A stretch of DNA of 64,000 nt from Eublepharis macularius. Taxonomy: Eukaryota > Chordata > Lepidosauria > Squamata > Eublepharidae. The stretch covers positions 26,719,232-26,783,231 of the forward strand of contig NC_072794.1 in NCBI RefSeq assembly GCF_028583425.1. The letters are read 5' to 3'. Position 1 is the first letter of the stretch. Every line of letters begins with the position of its first letter. The notes beneath the pieces were generated by a model that was not told where the DNA came from, searched no databases, and worked only from the letters and a program-made list of their open reading frames with translations. Shown here in pieces: positions 47,425 through 59,700 of the stretch. The position numbers and the translations under genes were made by a program.

Positions 47425-48000
47425 AGATGACTGCCGGCTGTTCTGCAAACCTTGTTTAGGCTATCCTTTGGTGGACTGAACCTGGAAACAGCCACACTGA
47501 TCCTTATTTACCAGAAAAGCTTTTATTGTTTTAGTGTGCACAGACTCTGGGAGTCTACAAACTGCAACACAGCCGTTTATGTACACAGGCAACAAAAGTG
47601 CTGGAACAGAGAACCAGTAGCAAACAAAGGCAGGAGCGGAGGTCCAATCGGAAATTTTCAACACGGCTTATCTTAAAATATGGAAAGTGGGGTGAGTGAA
47701 CATTACCCATAATATTGCTACTTTACCTAAGAGCCTGGCACATCTCCTAATATGGGATTGTTTGCTAATTTACCCAGGACCAAATGCTTGCAATTTACTT
47801 CTGCATTCAAGGCGCCACAAAATTCTCAGGACACTGTCTTGATCTTAAATAGATGCAAGTCTTTCTGATTTGCCACTGCCTTCTCTCCTCCAAAGCTGTC
47901 TTGGTTTTTAAATTTGTGCAGTGATCAGTCAAAAGGAGGATAGTTGAGGAGAAGCAGGCATATCCTTTATAGCAGAGTAGTCAACTCTGGATAAGGAAAT
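47051..48000. other. Intergenic DNA between the two genes, with (CTGT)n/(CTAT)n microsatellite
   Basis: A tetranucleotide array of CTGT units flanked by CTAT units runs at about 47361-47426, roughly 16 units. Nothing else is recognised in this stretch. Confidence 0.7.
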
Positions 48001-48178
48001 TCCTGCCGATTTTGGAGTGGAGCCCAGCCTGGGGAGGGCAGGCCTTCAGAGGGACACTTCAGCTAGTTATTATGCCATAAAGTCCATTCTCCAAAGCAGC
48101 CATATTCTCTAGGGGAACTGATCTCTGTAGTCTGGAGATCAGTTGTAGTTTGGGGAGATCTCCAGGCCCCGTTTGCAG
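48000..48178 (-). repeat. GGTTGCCAACCTCCAGG-family MITE-like repeat
   Basis: Read on the minus strand it has GGCCTGGAGATCTCCCCAAA, CAGATCTCCAGACTACAGAGATCAG-type sequence and GGCATAATAACTAGC. It matches the middle of other family copies. The ends are frayed. Confidence 0.6.
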
Positions 48179-48265
48179 AGAGGGTTACAAACAGAGCAGG
48201 AGCTCTGAAGATCATGTCCATCCAGAAGCTCATAGTTTTGGGAATGCAGGAGAGAAAGAGATAAA

Positions 48266-48353
48266 CAGTGAAATCCTAAGAAGACTTACTCCAGTCTAAG
48301 CCCACTGATTTCAATGGGATTAGACTGGAGTAACTCTTCTTAGGATTTCACTG
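48266..48353. repeat. 88-bp palindromic repeat (TTACTCCAGTCTAAGCCC type)
   Basis: The arms CAGTGAAATCCTAAGAAGAC and CTTCTTAGGATTTCACTG enclose matching TTACTCCAGTCTAAGCCCA and GGGATTAGACTGGAGTAA. Related, more decayed copies are at 54815-54885 and 61560-61655. It is probably a small foldback element. Confidence 0.8.
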
Positions 48354-49067
48354 AAAGGGTTTCTCTCTAGTCACTGGGGCACCACTATGGAAGGAAGCCT
48401 AAAAGGAGTGGGACATTCCCACCCCTCAGTTCACTGCCAATCATTCTTAAACCTTCCCATTGTTAGTTACTATTCCCCTAAAGAAGACAAGGTGATTAAT
48501 CAAGGCCTTCTTTCTTTTTTAAAAACTAGTTTATGCAAAGGAGGTAAGACTTAGCTCGTAAATGCTTACAACAGCCAAACTGGCAAAGATTTCTAATTAC
48601 GCAGGAATTCAAGAAGAAAACACAAGGTCGATCACCTCCCTTCGCCTTCTCATTTTTCACTCTCACCCACCAGCCTTTATGAAGGAGCGCAGCTAACCTG
48701 GCACTAATTAAAAGGGACCCTCGTCCCACGTACAGGCATATAATCCCAAGGAAAAATAAATGGGACATCACATACAAAAGTGCATGGATTTGTACTGGGG
48801 AACTGAACTGAGCATTCCTCCAAACCTTGGGAATTTATGCAGTGCTCATATGGGGGCTGTTGAATGGTATGGCTGAAGTACATTAAGTACAGAAGGGCTG
48901 TTTATTCTCTCCCTGCTGGTGTTAGTTTTGAAACCAGGTCTCATTGCTGGGACAGGTTGCAGCGTTGCTCTAGATCTCTGCCAACCAATCCTAGGAGCTC
49001 TATGAAATAGGATCCGTTTTGTATGACTCACCCAGGCTTGGCTACTTGCTACTGTTCAACAGCAGCT

Positions 49068-49580
49068 ATGCCATGAAAGCCAGTGTGGTATAGCACTTAG
49101 AATAGAGTTGCCAGGCCCCTGTGCCTCCCAGTGGGAGGGAGGGACCTGGCACTTAACAGGAGTCTCCTTCTTAAGCATGCACAAAGTGCAGGAGCATGCC
49201 TGCTGCCAACTTGATGATGTTACCTCCCGGAAGTGATGTCATTGCACCAGCAACGGGTGTTCTCCCATGCTTTGCACAGGGCCAATTCAGCCCAAATGGG
49301 GCCAAAATTGGTTCCTGAGAAGCACAGGACCATGCCCACAGCCAGGCATGATGACATCACTTTAGGGCAGGAGTGCCCACTGCGTACTTGCCCAGGAGGT
49401 TTCTTGCCCCCCAGGCCCGTCCCCCCCCCAGCCAGGTAAGTTGTGGCGGGTGTGTGGAGACTGAGAGCGGGGGATCCCCACCCCCACTGAGATCTAGGAA
49501 TGCCAGGTTTTAATCACCATTCTGCTATGGAAGTTCACCTGCTGTCCTTGGGCAGTCACACATTCCCAGCCTAACCCACC
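49068..49580 (+). repeat. Sauria-type SINE split by a GC-rich insertion
   Basis: The head GAAAGCCAGTGTGGTATAGC is at 49073. The remainder resumes at about 49490 with ATCTAGGAATGCCAGGTTTT and GGAAGTTCACCTGCTGTCCT. The insert between begins GAGTTGCCAGGCCCCTGTGC and is related to the repeat at 55197-55570. Confidence 0.65.
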
Positions 49581-50082
49581 TCACAGGGATAATAATAATA
49601 ACATTCAATTTATATACTGCCCTTCAGGACAACTTAATGCCCCCCCAACACACACACACACACACCTCTGCTCTTAGCAGGATAAAATAAATGTTTTCCC
49701 AATTTTAAAATGCTAAGAAGCAGGAAGCATGATTTCAAACAGCAAAACCTAGTGGAGATGGAAAAGTTCCCTTCTGTGCAATGTCCCAAGACCAATTGAG
49801 GCTGCTTGAACCTGTAGTATGTATTTTATAGATAGACTGCAATCTTTGCCTGTTTGGGTGGTGCCCCCAATCAAGTCTGCACTTGCTGTGAACCTTGGTT
49901 GACTGCTATGTGCTGCCCTGATGCTGACACCTAGAACCACAGAGATTACCATTGAAAGCGGATTCGCTTCCTTTCCGAATCCTCTCTGCCCTGTACTATC
50001 GAAAATATTACAATGTCACTGCATTTCAAGTTTCCCCACTCAGCTTCATTGGCTGTCATTTGATGTCACATTACTTGTTTTA

Positions 50083-50105
50083 ATTTACTAATTACTAATT
50101 ACTTC
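50083..50105 (+). promoter_or_regulatory. Paired TAATTA homeodomain sites upstream of NPHS2
   Basis: TAATTA occurs at 50089-50094 and again at 50096-50101, about 330 bp before the podocin start codon. In mammals LMX1B activates NPHS2 through A/T-rich FLAT elements, which makes these sites plausible. Short A/T motifs are common by chance, so this is only a candidate. Confidence 0.3.
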
Positions 50106-50427
50106 TGACATTGTCCCAGCCTAAGACAAATGTGGAAGGAACTTGGTCACAAATAGAAACGATTCATTACGAAGTCAAGCTGAACTCAGCCCGTGCCGTG
50201 CCATCCCCCCCATGCCATTAATCCAGCAACTTTCCACAGAAACTTTTAGCTGATTGTACCATCTAGAAATTGCATGTACAGAGATCCTCCCACAGGATAA
50301 TGCCTTTTGCTCTCTATTCCTCCCTTTAGGTCAGGATAAATTGCCAGAAATTACAACCTCCCACATTTTCCTGCAGAAGTTCTCTCCTAGTTGTGCTGTC
50401 CTCCTCAACACAGATCATCAAGCAAGA

Positions 50428-50704
50428 ATGGAAAAGAAGTCAAGGAGCTCTTCTAAGGAGCCCCGTGGGAGAAGCAGAGAGAAGGCAGCTGCAAGTGTGA
50501 AGAAGGAGAGGGCAGAACATAACCAGAAAGCTGGCAAAGAGAGGCAGGAGTCCGGCAGGAGGAAAAGAAAGAAGGAGACCAAAAGCAGCCCTGAGGCAGA
50601 CAATCAAGTCCACACTTCAACGGTGGTGGACGTGGATGATGTGATATCATTTGAAGAGGAAACTGAGGTGATGGCTCTTCTAGAAAGCGAGAAACTGGAG
50701 GACG
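50428..50704 (+). CDS. NPHS2: NPHS2 exon 1 (coding part): cytosolic N-terminal tail
   Basis: The exon begins [20 protein letters not shown], a strongly basic tail, and ends [20 protein letters not shown] and [10 protein letters not shown]. The ending is almost the same as human TVVDVDEV...TEVVALLESERPE. The donor is G|GTAAGG and the exon ends in phase 1. Confidence 0.96.
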
Positions 50705-53700
50705 GTAAGGGGATGTGTGGAGGCAGACAGCAGAATTTGTGCCCAGCTGAGGCTCAGCTGCCACATGTTGGCTCTCTTCCTGTTAACATTTAAAGACAAT
50801 GCATGGTGCTGCATCATGGCACATGAGTATCCCATCCCAACTGTGCAAGCAGATCAACAATCGGGGGGAAACCGTGGGGCACAAAGCTGTAAGAGAAGGT
50901 GCTCTCTTTAACTGAGACTTACCAGGAGGATGTGTGGGGGACAGAGGATGTGTGGGTTGGCAGAGGTTACATTTCCACACTGTAGGAATTACCATTCTAC
51001 AGTCATGAAAACAATTTCCATGGTAGTTTTGTTGAGGAAGGTGCTCAAAGGAGAGAGAGATTGAGATTGATTTATGGGAGGGTGGGGAATTAAGTAGATG
51101 CCTTTCTTTCATCTACATCTATCATCAGAGCAAATTGTTTCTGAATGGCAGATAAGTACCTTTCGGTGGAAGCGGTTAAATCCAGAGTGGGAGAAAAAAA
51201 TGTTATGCCAAGGACTACATCTTGGAATGGGTCTTGAACTACAGACTGGCAAGTCCAGATTGGTTCAACGCTTCTATGATCATTACGTTTAGTAAAACAT
51301 CACCAAGAATGGTCTGATCAGGGAAAAGATAACTTACATCACATTAATCTGAATTCCTTTATGTGCAGGTACGTAGCTGGCCATATTAATCCCAATTACA
51401 CAGGTTTATTCAGGAGCTTAAAAATCTATATGCATGCCACTATGTGGTGTCAGTTTTGTATATTCATTCATCAGGCTCTGTCTATGACTTCATAGCTATT
51501 TCAGCAAAGAATTATACCTCCTGCAGGGTTGAAGTCAGGGTGTGTATGCGTGCACGCACACACACTGTTTCTGCCCTTAGATTTGTTTCACAGTAATGTC
51601 AAATTCTATTCTTTGTGGCAGCATTTCCAGAACCAATGTTAAACAAGTTTCCAGAGGTATCTTAAAGACTAATGTGAGTTATTCCGGCATAAGCTTTCAA
51701 GAGCTCACTTCATCAGATGCTTTCAAGCATGAGCTGGAATAAAATATATTGGTCTTTAAGGTGCCCAGTGGACTCTGTAGCAGAGTAAACCAGCTACCCT
51801 TCTAGATCTTTGTGTATGGAACAGTTCTGTATATGGAACAGTTCACTTCTATATTATCTGTTTTGTCATTACTGCTGTTCTGTGTTTTTTCCAGTTTCTG
51901 TCTTTTTGTACTTCATGCCTGGGGTTGGGTTTTGACCTCTAGTGAAATACCAGCCTGTGCGGGGAGGGAGAAATATAAATCGAAAATATAAACAAACAAA
52001 CAAGGGTGAACAGAAGAGACTGTTGCATTAGTCCGCTTCCTCCAAAAATGAAAATGGTTAAAGCAGGCATTACTCCAAATCCAGGAATAGTTCACAGTTT
52101 TGGTTGAATGCTAGTCTCCAGGACAATGTACTGTAAACTTTTTTTTACCATTATGGATATGATTTGCCAGTTGTACATTTAAGTAGGGCTTCTACATGTG
52201 GTGGCTATGTGCCCCTGCCCATTCCGTTTGGAAAATGGTCTCCGAAGTAGTAGCAAAAAAGGTCAGGAATTAACATTATTAAATTATGTAGCGAGGGCCC
52301 CAAGTGATTTAGAGGTTAACATAACAGGAGCAGCTGGATTGATATGAGCTAAAACTGGAAACAAAATGTAATGCTAAGTAAGCAGGATTGGTTCAATAAA
52401 ATTCAAGCATAGTTTAATTAAGCTTACCACCTGATCACAATAAGGAATATTAGATACATTATGATATTCAGTACGTCATCATATGGAAATTACTGTAGTA
52501 AAACTGTTTTGTGTATCCAGAAACTATTAAGTGTACAGGCTTCAGTGTGTAATAACCTATAGCATTTTGTGTGTTCAGGTTAAACTGCTATGGTTATTAT
52601 TCCCTCTGTGCATTTATTCTTAGTACATCCTTACTGATTTAGAGAACGATAGGAAATATATGCCTAGTACCTCTCATTGTGTGTTAGAATGCAACAAAGG
52701 TGACCTTTAGGGTTTTAACTTTGGTTGGAAAATTCCTGGAGATTTGTGGGTGAAGTTTAAGGAGAGTGAGATTTAGGGAGAGGAGGGACTCAGCGGGGTA
52801 TAATGCTACAGAATCCACCCTCCAAAGCAGCTGTTTCCTCCAAGATCCAGAGGAGTTAGCCGTGTTAGTCTGTAGTAGCAAAAGCGAAAAGAGTCCAGTA
52901 GCAACTTTAAAACTAACCAACTTTACTGTAGCATAAGCTTTCAAGAATCACAGTTCTCTTCGCATCTGATGAAGAGAACTGTGATTCTCAAAAGCTTATG
53001 CTACAGTAAAGTTGGTTAGTCTTAAAGGTGCTACTGGACTCTCTTCGATTTCCTCCAAGGGAACTGATTTCTGTAATCTGGTGATCAGTTGTAAACCTGG
53101 GACGTATCCAGGCCCCACCTGGAGGCTGGCAACCCTAAATGCAAAGTCAGTTGGAAAATTGAATTATTCTGAAATTGCCAGAAGTAAAAAAGTTCCATAG
53201 TTTGGTGGAAGGCAGTGAGTGGGCTTCCTCTCAATGGGCAAATCCACATTACTCATTCTAAGTCGCATGTTCTCCGCATTCCCCACGCAATCCCGAGTGC
53301 CAGTCACATTACCTCATTAAGCAGACGCATTTCATTCGCATTTCTCCTGAATATGTGGTCACAGGTTTTCAACGGGAGTTTCACGGTGGCCGTGAACGGG
53401 CCAATTCACAATTTACGCGGTTTTTTAAAAACCACCCCCCTTCCTGTCTTTCCGGCCGTTCCGAGAGTTCCTATTGGCTGATTCAACTTGCAAGTGCTCC
53501 GTGGTCTGCAAAATAATGTTTTTGACTTCATAGCATTGGATTTATTGATTATGCTGTTTCTGAATCAAATCTGGTCGTTTGAAAAATCATTTTGGGGTGA
53601 ATCCATCCTGAGAACGGACTCGTGAAACTTCCTTTTTAACTGTTTTTTATTTTTTTTATTTTATATTACTGTAATATCAAAATTACGAAATATCGAAATA

Positions 53701-56700
53701 ATGACACTCCAAGGAAGTGAAACTTCAGTAAAATTCTGGCACTGAACTATCCTGCATAGGAAATGCCCACGAAAGCTTCCCACATGCTTCCAAATTTCCA
53801 AAAAAGAAACGGGAGAGAGCCATCAGTGCTGTCAGTGGGGGAAAGAGAGGCATCATTATCTTCAATGATGTTTCTTTATAAGGCAAGATCGAAATAATGG
53901 AAAAGTACGCTCAAAATTTTTTAAAAAAAATGGGCGGGGAAAAAGGTCCCGCCCAAAAAAGTGGTTTTCGAGCGGCCATGTGACCGGAGAGACGCACGAG
54001 AAAGACGGATTGGAAGCAGGAATGTGAACGAAGAGGGGAAAATCACGGATTGGAGGCAAACGGAAGATATCCGATAAACATGCGGGTAATGGGTGAATGT
54101 GGATTTGACCAATAAATCAGTGGCCTTCTCTCTATTCCTTTTTCTGTAGGTTTAAAGTCTACAGGCCTGGGCTTCTGTGAGTGGCTTCTTGTTCTCCTGT
54201 CTCTCTTTGTCATCCTAATCACATTTCCTATTTCCATCTGGTTTTGCATGAAGGTAAGAGCATGCTGAGAGGGAGAACCACTGTAGTGTTGATAGTTCAC
54301 ATACAACCCCAGTCTGTAGCTCCATTATGCAGAGCAAACTTTGTATACCTCTTTGCATAAGCAAGACTTACACAAAGACTCGGGATCTTCTCTTGCACAA
54401 ATGTGTATACAAAGAATAGTTATAGTGTGAATCAAGACAAATGCATTGGGGCAGGGCCATAATCCCCACCCAGGGACCTGCAAACTGGTTTCAAGAAACT
54501 TGCCTTTATAAAAGACTCTGGTATTTGAATTGTAAAGTTCAAGCATTCTCCTTTTTTCTTTTGTCACGTATATGATAATAACATTCACACAGGCAAATAA
54601 TAAGAAAAATAACTCTAATTTGCAAGTTTACTTGCATAACCCCTGATGGGGAGTGATTTCAATACACTTCAGAATAACATTAATCATTTTGGGTACCTTG
54701 GCTCTCCTTTTCCCCTCTCTACTTAAGTAGCTCAGAGAGCAAGTGGATGGCTCCCCCGCCCCCATCTCATAGAACTGGGGGAGTAAAGCCCAAATACTGA
54801 TGGTAAGTGAGGGTCAATTACAGTGCAATTCTAAGCAGAATTCAATGGACTTAGAAGGATGTGTAACTCTGCTTAGGATGGTAGTTAGCCTCCCATGCTA
54901 TTAAACAGAATGAACAGCCCAAATGAGCAACATAATATAAAATATAAAGCAACACGTTGCTATATATTTGCAGATGAAGGCAGTTTCTTTTCGTAGGCCT
55001 GCCTGCTGTTCTGAGTTGTGTCCTTAATGCTAAGCATTGGAATAAGGAAGCAGTGTATTTTCAAACAGGAGCATGGTTTAATATGTCATGTTCTTTCTCT
55101 GTATGGAGTTGTAGCGACAACAACTTCTTTTCTCCCTGTTTCTGTCTATACTATGTCCTGGAGTAGACTAAAGTAATCTAAAACACTGGCCTGGGTTAGA
55201 GTTGCCAGGTCCCTTGACTCTCCCAGTGGGAGACTGGGAGCCTGGCACCTACCTTGCTGCGCCCCCCAGTCTTTATTTTGCATCCGTGATGACATCACTC
55301 CCAGGAAGTGACATCATCCCATGGGTCAAAGGGCAGCCTGGGCACGCTCCCACGCTCAATCAGTCTGCTGCGGGGCATGATTCAGCCCCAAACGGTTCCA
55401 CTACGGGGCGCATTTCAGCCTGAATTGGGCTGCTGTGGGTGCAGGAGCACACTGCCGCCCAGGGGGGTTCCCTGCGGAGAGCCCCCCCCCCGGTCAGCCA
55501 AGTAAGTGGGCATGGGAGGATCGGTGGGAGCAGGGGATCCCCTGCTCCAGGCTGGGGAATGGCACCCCTAGCTTGGATTAAAGGAATAGAGTTGTCAAAA
55601 ACTCCTCAGGTACCAGACTCCATAGATTCCATCATTAATCTCAGTTTCCCTTGACAGATTGTGAGGGAATACGAGCGTGCCATTTTGTTTCGCTTTGGAC
55701 GCATCCTTCGTGGAAGGCCCCGAGGGCCTGGTGAGTATGGAGGAAAAACCCTTGTCCTTGCACACAGCAGCAAGTGGGATGCTGGTGGCATAAAATAAGG
55801 AACCCCCTCTCCTCAGAGTTCGACAGTGAGAAACACTGGCCTTCTCAATTAGCGTTGCCAACCTCCAGGTGAGGTCTGCAAATCCCCCAGAATTACATCT
55901 GATTTCCGGACTACAGAGATCAGTTCCTTTAGAAGTAGCCTTGCCAGGTTCCTGCCAATGGTGGCAATTCCTGCCTCTGCCTGTTGATTGACAGCTAATC
56001 AGTGGCAGGAGACACGCATGGGTGGAGGCAAACTGGGGAAATGGGCATGTGCGCATCTGTGGCCCCATTCATAACATCACATCTGGAGCAACTTGAAAGC
56101 AATGATGTTGCATCAGGGCTGATTCTTTAACAATCAGCCCAAAACGTAGCTATGTTTGGGTTTGACTGTTTAAAAAAAATTATCTCTAGTGTGCACCATT
56201 GTTTCTGGATCGCACCAGAAGTGATATCATCAACTGGGGCCACAAGCACACAGGTGCATAGAGAAAAGTGGTAAGTATCCCCCATCAGTTGCCAATGGGA
56301 ACTACACATCCATTTCACACCTGTTTCTGTTCACAGATTTTGAAAGGTTTTGGAGCAATTAAAAGGCCTAAAAGAGCTCTTGGGCCAGAGACAGCTGTGG
56401 GACAAAAGGTGTATGTTTTCTTACACCATGGACAATTATTCCTGTGATGTTCCACATTCTGCTCTTTCACAATGCTATTGCTTGTCTCCTGTCTTGTGTA
56501 AAAATCTGAATTTTCAGTCTGTACAACCTATTTATTACTTTGGCATAAAGAAGTATGATTGTATTTCACAGTATCCGGTTTTCATGTGCTGCTGTTCTCT
56601 TATCTACCTAAATAGGTTTGTTCTTTTTCCTTCCCTGCCTGGATACCTGCCACAAAATAGATCTTCGCCTCAAAACCTTAGAGATTCCTTTCTATGAGGT

Positions 56701-59700
56701 CAGTCCAGTCACAACCAACCTGTCCTATGAACACATTTGTGGGAAGTAAAAAGACAGGGAATCAGGAAACGTGATGTGATAGCTGGCTAGATATATACTG
56801 TGATTCTGAATTTCCATGAACCAAGAAGTCCCCAGCTGAACTGTCAGCCATGAACACACTAAGTTCTTGCATCATAAGATATACAACACCTTATAGAGTG
56901 TTGTAAGAATTTCTGGTGTACGTGAAACACTGAGCCTTCAAAAGTGCTATCTAAAAGCTAAAAGTCTCAAGCAAGATGGGGATCCATATATATTTACATC
57001 ACTCATATATGAACCAGAAGGGGTATACAGTTGTGGAAAAGGCCATTTTATGGTTAAGAGCATACCATTTAAGGTTAAGCTAGATATGATGGCTTCCCTG
57101 GGCTTATACTTATGTCCACTGACACCATTTTAATTGATTTGTAATTTTTTTAACACAGAGCCATGAGGCTCCATCCAGAACAGGCACACAGCAAGGCAGC
57201 CCTAGGTGCACAGGCTCACTGGTTGGCTGGCTTGCCCTAGAGGACTGACCTCTTCGTCTCACCTGGTGAACCAAGTGAGGAGAGGAATTGCCCTTCAGCC
57301 CTCTGCTTGGCTGCTGCTGCCTCCACTGGTTGTTTGTCTGGTTCCCCCCCCTCCCTCCTGCACTCCACATGGCAGCTCAGTGGCAACCATGCATTTGGGG
57401 GTGCAGGTAGTTGCATGCCACCGCTTTCCTCCTGCTCTCGCTTCCTTTTGCAGGAAGAAGATGTTTACTTAGCCAGTGATGCCAGGTGAAAACTGCAAGA
57501 AGATGGCAACAGGGCCATGTGGACTTGCTGGCCAGGTCACTGTCCTTGTCCTACAAAAGAAGGCAAGAGCAGGAGGGAAGCGGTGGCAGCAGCTCACAGA
57601 TGGCACACAATCCCTCTCCACCCCCCACTCAGCACTCCCAAGTCAATTGCATTCCTGTAATAGCAGAAGAAAAACATAGAAACTCAATCTAAATAATACT
57701 ATTCCCTGTTATAAGTGGCCAGTGAATCCAGCTGCATGTGAGTGGGAATATGGGTGTGCCTCTTGCACACTCTGTTGAAAGCATCCAGGCATGCTGAGTT
57801 GCTTCTATTCCAACAATTTCATCCATACTTGCTCACTGCCAGCCTCACGAACCCCCCTCCCCTCTCCATCATTCATCCACTGGATAATCACACACATCGT
57901 GTCCTGTTTGCCCTAGGTCATAACCAAAGACATGGCAAGTCTAGAAATAGATACTGTGTGCTACTACCGAATGGAAAACGCTGCACTTCTCGTGACTACC
58001 CTTGCCAGCCTCTCAAGCGCAGTCCAACTACTGGTGCAGACTATCGCCAAGCGTTCACTGGTGCATCGATCCCTCACAGAGATCCTCATGGAAAGAAAGA
58101 GCATTGGCCAGGAAATAAAGGTGGGCAGGGGAGGGCTGCCGAGCGGAGGGGACCAGCGGACAAAGTTTCTCTGTTTTCTCTGAGACCTGGAAAGCTGGAC
58201 AAGGTGCCTCTAGTGTGTGGCTATAAGTTCAACTTCTCCTGTATTTAGGGGAAGGGAAGAAAAAAAAGTAGAAAGATAAGGTATAAAAAACCTGTAATGG
58301 AGGTTTCCCCAATTGTTGGGAGGTAGGAACTAGATGAAATGGGGATAATGAATTGTTACTTTCTTTTCCCCACTTTATGTCCCAGTTGCCCGAGAAAACT
58401 GATAGCCTTATGAAGTGATTTAAATAAAGAGCACCAGGCTGTTTTTGTTTCCTAAAGTATTTCAAATGATTTCACAACATACAGTTTCATAGTAAGTGGC
58501 TCGCTTAGTCAGGCGAAAGGTTTAACTAATGCAACGTTGTGATTCCAGCATCAGCCAAAGACCTCTGGAGAGCACACCTCCATTTGTCCACACCGTCTGG
58601 TAGTCTCTGAACACAGAACAACCAGCTAACCAGAAAAATTTGACTGTGCCTTTAACAGAAGCTTAATCTGCAAAAATCAGCAGGTTAAGATTTTCGAGGT
58701 TTGGACATACAAAGTCACTATAGTTCAGGGAGCTGCCAAAGAGCACTGCTACAGAGTCCAGTTTAGAAGATGACATCCCTATCTGAACATGGAGGTTCAG
58801 TTTACATCCTCTGTGAATTTTTTAAACCCTTTTTTAAAAGCTATTTAAACTAGGAGTTGTCATCTTATCTTGCAGTTGCAAGTTCCTTATGTTGTGGTGT
58901 ATGCAGTGGGATTTCCTTTTGCCTGGCTTGAACTCATTGCCCATCAGCTTTTTAAAGAAAGCTGGTCCGGCAAGAGGCAGAAATAATTCTCTCTAGGCAC
59001 TTTTTCTATTAAGGGAACATACATTTTCAACATTTATGAGTCACTTTGCCACTCAAGAGCATCCAAGTCAATAACATTTCTTTTAAAAATAGAGCTATTG
59101 AAAAAGCACCCACCACAAAACAAACTATACAGGAATATTATCTGTAGCCTACGGAGTTGTCAATATGCTGTTTGACAACAGTAGGATAACGCAAGGATCC
59201 AGAAGAGAAGGGATGGGAGTCTAGGTCACACACTTGACTCCCTCCTCAAGGAAATAAATCTTTCTGGATTGTGATGGCTGTTATGGCTAGGGAAAAATGG
59301 AGTAGGAGAAGAATGTCTTGTCACACATCTCCCAAAGGCCCTTACCTGGCCCAGGTGATGGGAAGGAAGAGCACACATGTGCCTTTCCTCCTTCCTACAT
59401 CATACTATTCTGTAGGTTCCCACCAACCTTCCTCATCCTATTTTTTCTTTTTCCTCCAGCCTCTAATTAATTCAGCCTGTAAAAGTTCCCCTGCCACTGT
59501 GATGGAGGAGAAGCCAGACTTGGTGTACCTTCTGATGCGGGGGGGGGGGGGGAGAGCCAGATCTGGTGAAGTTCTATCTTCTGTGAGACTTTTTTAAAGG
59601 CACAGAGGCTATTTCTAGGTCTGCAGTTGGCAACCTTCACTCTCGCAAAGAGCTCCACCAAAAAGAATGAATCAGCCGTACAGCCCCCAAAAGAATGAAT

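Noticed and set aside
50254-50427. In-frame upstream ATG extending podocin by 58 residues
   Set aside because: The extension has no similarity to podocin. The start at 50428 matches the human N-terminus and lies in a better context. The upstream part is treated as 5' UTR.
57742-58248. 168-residue open frame overlapping NPHS2 exon 5
   Set aside because: It is in a different frame from the conserved podocin reading, so it is a shadow of the exon.
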